IMG/VR virus record: IMGVR_UViG_3300042310_000081
Span: 1-33,878 of that record
Direction: 5' to 3' (one strand)
Length of the DNA: 33,878 nucleotides
Origin: a virus
Shown: in pieces, positions 1 through 6,909 of the stretch
Layout: every line of letters begins with the position of its first letter
Position numbering within the stretch: position 1 is the stretch's first letter
Notes under the pieces: generated by a model
Databases searched by the model: none
What the model was told of the DNA's origin: nothing
The model's input: the letters and a program-made list of their open reading frames with translations, nothing else
Translations under genes and position numbers: made by a program

Positions 1-2
1 AT

Positions 3-239
3 ATTGCTCCAGCACTTCATCTTTATGAAGGTGAGTTAAAGGCTGTTTCGTTTTTACCTATGGGTAATGAAACATTTCCGCAACAACCATACAATAATAT
101 TACAAGAGAAGAATATAATTCTTACGTAGGCAAAATTGCAAAAATTGATTGGTCTGCAATTTATGATGGCGTAGAAAATCTGGAAGCACAGGGTGAGGCT
201 TATTGCAGCACAGACGCTTGTGAAATCAAACTATACTAG
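3..239 (+). CDS. nrdJ: Class II (adenosylcobalamin-dependent) ribonucleotide reductase, C-terminal end (partial)
   Basis: The reading frame is open from the window edge (codons from base 3) to TAG at 237-239, giving the last 78 residues of a protein. It contains a run like VSFLPMGNETFPQQPYNNIT, close to the segment that precedes the tail of monomeric, B12-dependent ribonucleoside-triphosphate reductases. The protein ends in YCSTDACEIKLY, a C-X4-C pair near the C-terminus, matching the swinging redox cysteines that re-reduce the active site in the Lactobacillus-type enzyme. The enzyme reduces ribonucleotides to deoxyribonucleotides in the cytoplasm for phage DNA synthesis and needs adenosylcobalamin. 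The next gene starts 9 bases downstream, and a corrinoid adenosyltransferase lies three genes on, which supports the cofactor assignment. Catalytic domains lie outside the window, so the class call rests on the C-terminal sequence and context. Confidence 0.8.
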   Translation: MAPALHLYEGELKAVSFLPMGNETFPQQPYNNITREEYNSYVGKIAKIDWSAIYDGVENLEAQGEAYCSTDACEIKLY

Positions 240-248
240 GGGGTATAA

Positions 249-704
249 ATGAAAAAAATATTAGCATCATTAGCAATTTTTATAGCAGTTGCAGCAGTGC
301 TGTTTTCTATAGATAAACCAAAAGATAACTGCATAAACCTTTATGTTGATTATGGAGTTTTAGATAATCAAACAAAGTTAGAAAAATGTGTGGAATCATC
401 TAGCAGCATTCTTGCTTTAGATGTTTTAAAACAAGCCAATCTTAAAATAGAAGGTACCAAGAAATATGGACTAGGAGTAGTTTGTAGAGTTAATGGGTTG
501 CCAGATGAAAAGGTAGAGTCTTGTGAAGTTATGCCACCCGCAGAAGCATATTGGGCAATCATAATAAAAGAAAAACAAGTTATTCCGTTTCCTAAAAAAG
601 AGTGGGGATGGGGACAACTTGCAGTAGATCAACAATATTTAAATTCAGGAGACTCAGTTGGATTGGTTTGGACTGGTCCTAAAGGAGAGTTAAAGTTTCC
701 ATGA
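249..704 (+). CDS. Secreted DUF4430-like (transcobalamin C-terminal-like) protein
   Basis: A 151-residue protein with an N-terminal signal or anchor: MKK, then hydrophobic residues to about 20, with no lipobox cysteine. The mature part has four cysteines (28, 47, 79, 92), fitting disulfides outside the cytoplasm. The pattern CV...ALDVLKQA (47-63), CRVNGLP (79-85), C92, PPAEAYW (96-102) and GDSVGLVW (134-141) matches the extracellular DUF4430-like domain seen in actinobacterial secreted proteins and in the C-terminal domain of animal transcobalamin/intrinsic factor. The start follows a G-rich ribosome site (239-243), and the stop overlaps the next ATG (ATGA). It lies between a B12-dependent reductase and a corrinoid adenosyltransferase, so I infer a role in cobalamin binding or uptake at the cell surface. 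The domain is also found in proteins not proven to bind B12, so the ligand is unproven. Confidence 0.66.
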   Translation: MKKILASLAIFIAVAAVLFSIDKPKDNCINLYVDYGVLDNQTKLEKCVESSSSILALDVLKQANLKIEGTKKYGLGVVCRVNGLPDEKVESCEVMPPAEAYWAIIIKEKQVIPFPKKEWGWGQLAVDQQYLNSGDSVGLVWTGPKGELKFP

Positions 705-865
705 AAGTTGCATATAAAAAATTCAATAACGTAGTGCAGTTTCCTATACAAAAAAGAAAATCTAGAACTGCTGATTATATAGTTCAACTAACTATAAATC
801 TTGTAGCACTGTACATAGCAAACAGTATTACTATTGATATTTGGCGTTCTTTGACGGGACACTAA
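701..865 (+). CDS. Small hypothetical protein, possible single membrane segment (54 aa)
   Basis: A short frame from ATG at 701 to TAA at 863-865. Its start shares bases with the upstream TGA (ATGA) and its stop shares a base with the ATG of the adenosyltransferase (TAATG), so translation would be continuous through the whole block. It fills an otherwise empty 160-base gap, which is the main reason to believe it. The product has a basic first half (QKRKSR at 17-22) and a moderately hydrophobic second half (about 26-48, YIVQLTINLVALYIANSI), possibly one membrane-associated helix. I do not recognise a family. It may serve mainly to couple translation to the next gene. Confidence 0.55.
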   Translation: MKVAYKKFNNVVQFPIQKRKSRTADYIVQLTINLVALYIANSITIDIWRSLTGH

Positions 866-1359
866 TGGTTCACCTAACTCGTATTTATACAAAGACTGGC
901 GATGATGGAAAAACTTCTACCGCCACGAATGAGCGAATAGACAAAAGCAGTGATTTAATTGAGGCAATTGGAGCGGTAGATGAAGCAAACTCTGCTATAG
1001 GAATGGCAACTGAGTTTCATAATGACATTATAGATAGAATACAAAACGATCTATTTGATTTGGGGGCAGAACTTTCTGGCGCTCCAACAATCGTAATATC
1101 AGAAGCAAGAATTACTCATTTAGAAAATATTATTGATGACTATAACGAACATTTAGCGCCACTTCATTCTTTTGTCCTACCTACTGGGGCTATTCATAAT
1201 GCAAGAACTGTTGTTAGAAGAGCAGAGCGTCAGGTTTGGAAAGTAGAGGGTATAAATCCAAACATTGCAAAGTATTTAAACAGGCTTTCAGACTTACTGT
1301 TCGTAATGGCAAGATACCACAACAAGGGTAACGAAAAGTTATGGGTTCCTAAAAATTAG
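865..1359 (+). CDS. PduO-type ATP:cob(I)alamin adenosyltransferase
   Basis: Transfers the 5'-deoxyadenosyl group of ATP to cob(I)alamin, giving adenosylcobalamin, in the cytoplasm; the family is a homotrimer. Family motifs are all present in order: the N-terminal ATP-binding strand IYTKTGDDGKTS (7-18), IEAIGAVDEANSAIG (32-46), FVLPTGA (103-109), ARTVVRRAER (113-122) and YLNRLSDLLFVMAR (137-150). At 164 residues it is slightly shorter than the usual 180-200 but looks complete. I chose ATG 865 because it overlaps the upstream stop as TAATG and places the ATP motif at the normal distance; a TTG at 841 would add eight residues unlike the family. It is the last gene of the cobalamin block, and a promoter for the next unit begins directly after it. 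The natural client is the phage's own B12-dependent ribonucleotide reductase. Confidence 0.92.
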   Translation: MVHLTRIYTKTGDDGKTSTATNERIDKSSDLIEAIGAVDEANSAIGMATEFHNDIIDRIQNDLFDLGAELSGAPTIVISEARITHLENIIDDYNEHLAPLHSFVLPTGAIHNARTVVRRAERQVWKVEGINPNIAKYLNRLSDLLFVMARYHNKGNEKLWVPKN

Positions 1360-1367
1360 TTTCATCC

Positions 1368-1376
1368 TGCTATAAT
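1368..1376 (+). promoter_or_regulatory. Extended -10 promoter (TGCTATAAT)
   Basis: TGC-TATAAT lies in the gap after the adenosyltransferase, with no recognisable -35. The -10 ends 17 bases before ATG 1394, leaving room for a short leader with AGGAG (1385-1389). The same motif recurs before many genes in this window. Confidence 0.7.
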
Positions 1377-1393
1377 AAGGTTATAGGAGAAAA

Positions 1394-4300
1394 ATGTCTA
1401 ACCCATCAAATTTATATGCAGAAAAGATATACTCTGAGCATCCGCTAGTTTTGTGGGCACTAGACGACAAACTTGACTATAAGAGTTTAATATCTGAAGC
1501 CCAGCGCAGTCTTTCAACCTTCTGGACACCAACAAACGCTACGCTTGCAGCATCTTCTGAAGATTTAAATGAACCTTTTGTAGACAGTCACTTGTCAAGA
1601 ATTAGAGTTAATGTCCCTGTATCAGAAACTCTTGAAGCATCAATAATTAGTCCTAATATTCTTAACCTTAACACTCTTGCAGATCTTGGAACATTTACTA
1701 TCGGATCATATTTTTATTCAAACAGTTTATTTTTACAAACAGTGTCAATAGGTTATGAGTATACAGACCCAGCCACATCAACCGTAGTCCAAAATTTAAA
1801 AACTTTTACCAGTACACTTTATCAAAAATGGGGATTCATTTCTGAAACTTTTGAAATACCAAACGTATCTGCACAACTAAGGATCGTATTTAAAATTAAG
1901 GTTTTTGAAGGATCAAATGAAGTTGAAGATAACGAATTTTATATCAATGGTATTACTTTGGGGCAATGGAATGAAGAATTCAATACTTATTCTTTAAACG
2001 GAATAACAGAAACTACAGTTCCAACAGACATAAGTATTTATGGTGGATACGATGCAGTAGAAGCGCAGGCATATGGAGTAGCAGAAGATTCTGGATACTA
2101 TATTACTGAGGGTGGATTAAAATGTAAAAATGCTGGCGTTCCATTAGTTTATGGTGCAAGTGGAGTTACAAGATTAGAGCCAAATACTGACGCATCTTTA
2201 ATTATTCCAGGAAAAGGATTTTTAAATAAAAAAGGGCAGTACAACGACTACACTATTGAATTTTGGGCAAGAGTAGCAGCAAACACCTTTACACCATTTA
2301 AAATATTTGGACCAATATCTTCAGAAGATGGCTTATATGTTGAAGATGGATTTTTAACATTAGTTATTGGTGATCAGTTTGCATCACATTTCGTAGGCGA
2401 ATGGTTTAGACCAATGCTTATTCATATTCGTTTAATTAAAGATTCTGCATCTTTGTTAGTTAATGGAGAAGAAGTATTGTCATTATCTTTAGATACCGCC
2501 AGTTTAACTCTTCCAGAAGAACTTGATAATAACGGAGATAGTCAAGACTGGTTAGGGTTTTATTCAAGTAATAATGTATATCCTTTTGAACTTGATTGTG
2601 TTGCTATATATTCTTATCAGGTTCCAGTTACAGTTGCAAAGCGTAGATGGGTTTATGGGCAAGGAGTTATTTCTGCAGAAGGAATTAACTCATCTTATGG
2701 TGGAACTACCGCGTTTATAGATTATTCATTTGCAGACTACACTGCAAACTACAACTATCCAGATTTTGCTGGTTGGGATCAAGGCAGTTTTGATAACTTA
2801 GCAACTACTCAAACAAGTTTAAGAACACCAGAGTATACTTTGCCAGAAATATTTTTAGGCACTAAAACATTGCAAGAGTTGTACGATGACAATAAAGGCG
2901 CACAGGATAATGAGTCTGGACCAGTTATTACTGATAAATTTTTATCATTTAGACCTAACAACACCTGGAACTCTATTGAGTCATATATAAATTTTTCAAG
3001 GTTTAATTTATTATCAAGCGAAGTTGAAAGTTGTTACGGAGTATTTAGTTCTCACAACCTAGCATCAGATGAAATATTATTTAAAATATACAATCCTCTA
3101 AACAATAACTACTTTACAATTCTTAAAGATGGAAACTTAATTAAGTATTCTTTGACCTATAATGGAACCACACAGTTATTATTTACCTCTAGCGCAATTT
3201 CTGCTAACAACCTTTTTGCAGTTGGGTTTAACATAAAGACATTGTCAGAAAAATTTGGCAGCAACGTAAGTTCATTTTTTGGAAATCAAAGTTCCTTAAA
3301 AATGTACGTGTGTGGAGACGATTCTGGAGAGTTTACTTTTACTGGAAGACTTTATTCTGTAGGGTTATCTACAACCTTAAACTCTACAAAAATAGTAGAT
3401 TATGTTGATAGTAACGGATTTATTGAATTAGACAAGGGGCAAGAATTAATTGATCACACTGCCAGTTACACAATACTTCCATCAGAGGCATATGAAAAAT
3501 ATTTCTTAGACATAGGTGTTGCTGGGTATTGGCAAGACTATCTTCCGCTTTCTTATTTTGCTCAATTTGTAAAGAATAGCAGTGGACAAGAATTTTACGA
3601 AATAGACTTTTTACAATTTAACCTGGGATATCCAACAACAACCACTTTAGAGCAGGAATCTGGGGCATCGTCTTATTATTATAATACAGACGAGGCACAA
3701 ATAAAAAGTTATGTAACATTTCAATATGTTGCAGATGGGGCTAATATTCCTACCTCTTTTGCTAATGAAGAAACGCCAGACGAATACAAAGTTCTTGACT
3801 TAAATAATTATGAAGATTGGGAAACTACAAGGTTTGAGGTATTAAATAACACATTAATTTATCCAATTAAGTCGGTAGATTTTAATCAACTTGCAATTGT
3901 CTATAGCCTTGAGTTTAACAGTCGTGGAGTTTTAACAAAACCTATTTTATTAAATAAATTACAACTAGCATCTCAAGCATTTAATGACAACTCTTTTAAT
4001 CCTGTGGGAACTAGGTTTGGAGTAGACCTGTTTCCATATAAAAAGAATGGCATTTATTTTGACTATAAGTCTAAAAACCCATTTAGCATATACAAAGAAA
4101 GCACCCCATACTTATATCTAACAAAAACATCTGGAATTGAAGTTCGTGGTGAAATTAACATTTTAGAAAATCGTGGACTAACCCTACCAATTAATAAAGA
4201 ATTAGCAACAGACTATAAGGTAAGTGCTATGCAGTTATGGCTAAGATATGATCAAGATGCGTTTCCAGCAACAGCAACAGAGATTTTTGAAATTAATCAC

Positions 4301-4858
4301 AAGAGCGGAACTCTTAAGTTTTACTTACAGGCAAACAGCGCAGACCTAGATAGGGGCAGAGTGTTTGTTTTAAACCAAAACGGCGTTCCTTATAATGGTG
4401 TTGGATTTTATTTAAATGGAAGTCTGGTCAGAGAGCCAGTGTTGTCTCTTAAAGAGTGGTCTTCAATAGGTATAGCATTTTTGACTTCCCTTGTTTATAA
4501 TTCATATCTTGGAAGCATAAACTTGACGGGACCAATATTATTTAATAACATTGCCTATTATCAGGCAAACAGCCTACAAGAGGTTGAAAGTAGAACATTT
4601 AGGCCGTGGTTCCAGGTATTAACAGACGGCATTACAACAAATGACTGGCAGTTCTGGTTTAATAACTTTACTTGGGACGGCATGTTAGTAATAGGATCAT
4701 CAGAGTTCTATGGTATTAATCCATCAGATATTTATAAAACATATATAGGCACAAATAAAATAATCGTTGATGACGGAGAAGGATTGGTTTACCAGCCTGA
4801 AAAATTAAATGTATATGCAGAAGTAGAGTGGTCAACTAACGTATCTACACCAGTATAA
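1394..4858 (+). CDS. LamG/concanavalin-like domain protein, probable tail fibre or receptor-binding protein
   Basis: A 1154-residue protein starting at ATG 1394 behind AGGAG. It is rich in beta-strand-type sequence, aromatic residues, Asn and Ser, with no signal peptide or catalytic motif visible. At least three stretches read as concanavalin A/LamG-like folds: about 275-410 (TIEFWARV, then a strand ending in LLVNGEEVLSLSLD), about 515-670, and about 935-1055 (MQLWLRYD..., FYLNGSL). Such domains commonly bind glycans or build phage fibre and baseplate proteins, so I infer host attachment. It has its own promoter and sits before the portal, away from the tail genes near 21-29 kb, which is unusual for a receptor-binding protein. 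It could instead be a capsid decoration or other virion surface protein. Confidence 0.6.
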   Translation: MSNPSNLYAEKIYSEHPLVLWALDDKLDYKSLISEAQRSLSTFWTPTNATLAASSEDLNEPFVDSHLSRIRVNVPVSETLEASIISPNILNLNTLADLGTFTIGSYFYSNSLFLQTVSIGYEYTDPATSTVVQNLKTFTSTLYQKWGFISETFEIPNVSAQLRIVFKIKVFEGSNEVEDNEFYINGITLGQWNEEFNTYSLNGITETTVPTDISIYGGYDAVEAQAYGVAEDSGYYITEGGLKCKNAGVPLVYGASGVTRLEPNTDASLIIPGKGFLNKKGQYNDYTIEFWARVAANTFTPFKIFGPISSEDGLYVEDGFLTLVIGDQFASHFVGEWFRPMLIHIRLIKDSASLLVNGEEVLSLSLDTASLTLPEELDNNGDSQDWLGFYSSNNVYPFELDCVAIYSYQVPVTVAKRRWVYGQGVISAEGINSSYGGTTAFIDYSFADYTANYNYPDFAGWDQGSFDNLATTQTSLRTPEYTLPEIFLGTKTLQELYDDNKGAQDNESGPVITDKFLSFRPNNTWNSIESYINFSRFNLLSSEVESCYGVFSSHNLASDEILFKIYNPLNNNYFTILKDGNLIKYSLTYNGTTQLLFTSSAISANNLFAVGFNIKTLSEKFGSNVSSFFGNQSSLKMYVCGDDSGEFTFTGRLYSVGLSTTLNSTKIVDYVDSNGFIELDKGQELIDHTASYTILPSEAYEKYFLDIGVAGYWQDYLPLSYFAQFVKNSSGQEFYEIDFLQFNLGYPTTTTLEQESGASSYYYNTDEAQIKSYVTFQYVADGANIPTSFANEETPDEYKVLDLNNYEDWETTRFEVLNNTLIYPIKSVDFNQLAIVYSLEFNSRGVLTKPILLNKLQLASQAFNDNSFNPVGTRFGVDLFPYKKNGIYFDYKSKNPFSIYKESTPYLYLTKTSGIEVRGEINILENRGLTLPINKELATDYKVSAMQLWLRYDQDAFPATATEIFEINHKSGTLKFYLQANSADLDRGRVFVLNQNGVPYNGVGFYLNGSLVREPVLSLKEWSSIGIAFLTSLVYNSYLGSINLTGPILFNNIAYYQANSLQEVESRTFRPWFQVLTDGITTNDWQFWFNNFTWDGMLVIGSSEFYGINPSDIYKTYIGTNKIIVDDGEGLVYQPEKLNVYAEVEWSTNVSTPV

Positions 4859-4860
4859 TC

Positions 4861-4869
4861 TGCTATACT
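4861..4869 (+). promoter_or_regulatory. Extended -10 promoter (TGCTATACT), predicted leaderless start
   Basis: TGC-TATACT ends 7 bases before ATG 4877, with no Shine-Dalgarno between, so transcription would begin at or next to the start codon. A second TATAAT at 4854-4859 overlaps the end of the upstream gene and could act as an alternative -10. Confidence 0.6.
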
Positions 4870-4876
4870 TGTGGTT

Positions 4877-5272
4877 ATGGAATCTTTAATTAACCCAAAA
4901 ACTGGTAAACCTTATGTTAAAAATGTACGTCGTCAGGTAATAGATAAGCATTATGACTGGGGTCTTTACGTATATAAGAAATCTAATGGTAAATGGTTTA
5001 CAGACGACGAAGGATCAGTTTTAAATATACCGTCCGACCGTGGGGATCTTTCAAAAATTGCAGAATTAAAAAAAGTTGCAATGCATCACGGAGATGATGG
5101 ACTTGGTAAGGCTGTATTTGTTCCAGGGCTAACCCAGGTTAGTGAAGAAGAATATTCCGAGCAAAAAGCAAGATTAAAAGAAGGATTAATTCCTTCAATG
5201 AATGATTTAGGTGCTTGGCATGCAGCACAACAAACATTAGAAAAGCATGGAAGAGGGGCAATGGATGAGTGA
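4877..5272 (+). CDS. Hypothetical protein upstream of portal
   Basis: A 131-residue, charged, soluble protein (from ATG 4877; a GTG at 4871 would add two residues and would lie only one base past the -10). It begins with a compact basic region (ESLINPKTGKPYVKNVRRQV), then a tryptophan/aspartate-rich stretch, and ends with helical sequence (SEEEYSEQKARLKEGLIPSM and beyond). I do not recognise the family. Its place directly before the portal, with an 8-base overlap, suggests a part in head assembly or DNA packaging, but nothing in the sequence proves this. It is not a terminase: there is no Walker or nuclease motif. Confidence 0.7.
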   Translation: MESLINPKTGKPYVKNVRRQVIDKHYDWGLYVYKKSNGKWFTDDEGSVLNIPSDRGDLSKIAELKKVAMHHGDDGLGKAVFVPGLTQVSEEEYSEQKARLKEGLIPSMNDLGAWHAAQQTLEKHGRGAMDE

Positions 5273-6869
5273 AGAACAGTATATCCGTGCAAGTCTTAAT
5301 ACAGAAGAAAAAGAAGACAATATTTTTAAATCACACGATCCCTTTAATAAAAGTTGGGATGTTTTAAAAGATTACGTTGGACTTGATCAAAACTTTCGTC
5401 GTAGAACAACACGCAATTTAACAAAGTATGCTGCTCCAGAATTTAACGCTGCTTACTTAGATGCAGCAAACGCAACACCATCTGGAGTGAATGCTGGATC
5501 AAAACAAATCAATCCTGGCACGGTATATAGAAATGGCTACGGACTATTTGACGTAATCACTCCTCCATATAACATGTATGAGTTAGCCAACTTCTATGAC
5601 ACATCATTTGCTAATCATGCTGCTATTGATGCTAAGGTAGAAAACGTTGTAGGTTTGGGATATCGCTTTGATATTTCAGATAGAACGCTGTTAAGGTTTG
5701 AAATGAATGAAGATGCAAGTGCGGTAGACCGTGCTCGTAATCGTATTGAAAGAGCCAAGATTCAACTACGTGATTGGCTAGAAAATTTAAATGATGATGA
5801 CAGTTTTACAAAAACAATGGAAAAGGTTTACACAGACCTTCAGGCAACGGGTAATGGATTTATTGAAGTAGGTAGAACAACTGCTGGAGAGATTGGTTAT
5901 GTTGGACATATTCCAGCAACTACCGTTCGTATACGACGCTTGCGTGATGGTTTTGTGCAGATTATTGGTCAAAAGGTGGTTTACTTCAGAAACTTTGGGG
6001 CAAAGAATGCAAATCCTATGGGGACAGATCCACGTCCCAATGAGATTATTCATTTAAAAGAATACTCACCTTTAAACACATTCTATGGTATTCCAGATAT
6101 TATTGCAGCAATGCCATCCCTTATCGGAGATCAACTTGCATCTCAATATAATATTGACTACTTTGAAAACAAGGCTGTTCCAAGATACGTTGTAACCTTA
6201 AAGGGTGCAAAACTTTCAGGTGATGCTGAAGATAAAATGTTTAGATTCTTACAAACTGGACTTAAGGCTCAGTCACATAGAACTCTTTATATCCCGCTTC
6301 CTGGAGATACAGAGGGAAATAAAGTTGAGTTTAAGATGGAGCCAATTGAAAACGGTATCCAAGATGGCTCATTTAAAGAGTATCGTAAACAAAACCGTGA
6401 TGATATTCTGATTGCTCATCAAGTTCCTATTTCAAAACTAGGTGGTGCAGATTCTGCAGGTATTGCAGCAGCACTTTCTCAAGACCGTACATTTAAAGAG
6501 CAGGTATCTCGTCCAGCACAAAGACATTTAGAGAAGGTTGTAAACAAGATTATTAGAGAAAAGACAGACATTCTTGAACTTAAGTTTAACGAATTAACTT
6601 TGACTGATGAAATTGCACAATCTCAAATTCTTGAAAGATATGTAAAGACTCAGGTTATGACTCCAAATGAGGCTCGTGAAGCGTTAGACTTGCCACTAAG
6701 AGCAGATGGAGATCAGCCATTTGTTATGTCTCCAAGACAAGCAACTGATGCTAGAGCAAATTTAGCAGGGGATCGTCAAAGAGATTCAGAAAGAACAAAT
6801 AACAATTCTGATTCACCAACTACAATATCTGGACGAAATGCACAGGGTGAAGGTAGATCGTCTCAATAA
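5265..6869 (+). CDS. Portal protein
   Basis: A 534-residue portal of the SPP1/PBSX/HK97 type, forming the dodecameric ring at one capsid vertex through which DNA enters and leaves. Family signs include the N-terminal region ITPPYNMYELANFYDTS, an alpha/beta core with VYTDLQATGNGFIEVGR and HIPATTVRIRR, then HLKEYSPLNTFYGIPDIIAA and the later IAHQVPISKLGG, typical of portal wing and stem regions. The tail is polar and low complexity. I chose ATG 5265: it follows GAGGGG (5252-5257) at 7 bases and overlaps the upstream gene by 8 bases, while an ATG at 5247 lacks a good site. The prohead protease and capsid genes follow, the standard head order. Confidence 0.88.
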   Translation: MSEEQYIRASLNTEEKEDNIFKSHDPFNKSWDVLKDYVGLDQNFRRRTTRNLTKYAAPEFNAAYLDAANATPSGVNAGSKQINPGTVYRNGYGLFDVITPPYNMYELANFYDTSFANHAAIDAKVENVVGLGYRFDISDRTLLRFEMNEDASAVDRARNRIERAKIQLRDWLENLNDDDSFTKTMEKVYTDLQATGNGFIEVGRTTAGEIGYVGHIPATTVRIRRLRDGFVQIIGQKVVYFRNFGAKNANPMGTDPRPNEIIHLKEYSPLNTFYGIPDIIAAMPSLIGDQLASQYNIDYFENKAVPRYVVTLKGAKLSGDAEDKMFRFLQTGLKAQSHRTLYIPLPGDTEGNKVEFKMEPIENGIQDGSFKEYRKQNRDDILIAHQVPISKLGGADSAGIAAALSQDRTFKEQVSRPAQRHLEKVVNKIIREKTDILELKFNELTLTDEIAQSQILERYVKTQVMTPNEAREALDLPLRADGDQPFVMSPRQATDARANLAGDRQRDSERTNNNSDSPTTISGRNAQGEGRSSQ

Positions 6870-6875
6870 TTGAGA
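6861..6875 (+). repeat. Perfect inverted repeat overlapping the portal stop, upstream of the protease promoter
   Basis: TCTCAAT-A-ATTGAGA: two perfect 7-base arms around one base, spanning the portal stop codon and lying 19-33 bases before the -10 of the next promoter. Its position suits an operator. TTGAGA at 6870-6875 could also be a poor -35 with 19-base spacing. There is no T run, so it is not a terminator. Confidence 0.4.
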
Positions 6876-6891
6876 AACTTCTTTAAAGCGG

Positions 6892-6900
6892 TGCTATAAT
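6892..6900 (+). promoter_or_regulatory. Extended -10 promoter (TGCTATAAT), predicted leaderless start
   Basis: TGC-TATAAT ends 9 bases before ATG 6910. No Shine-Dalgarno is present, so the mRNA should begin within a few bases of the start codon. It would drive the protease-scaffold gene and the capsid gene up to the terminator at 9438. Confidence 0.7.
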
Positions 6901-6909
6901 TATAACGTT

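Noticed and set aside
232-237. TATACT as a promoter for the secreted DUF4430-like gene
   Set aside because: It lacks the TG extension and a -35, and lies within the reductase end. The gene has a G-rich ribosome site and is better explained by readthrough from the reductase gene.
841-864. TTG 841 as start of the adenosyltransferase
   Set aside because: ATG 865 overlaps the upstream stop as TAATG and begins just before the family's ATP-binding motif; the extra eight residues are unlike the family.
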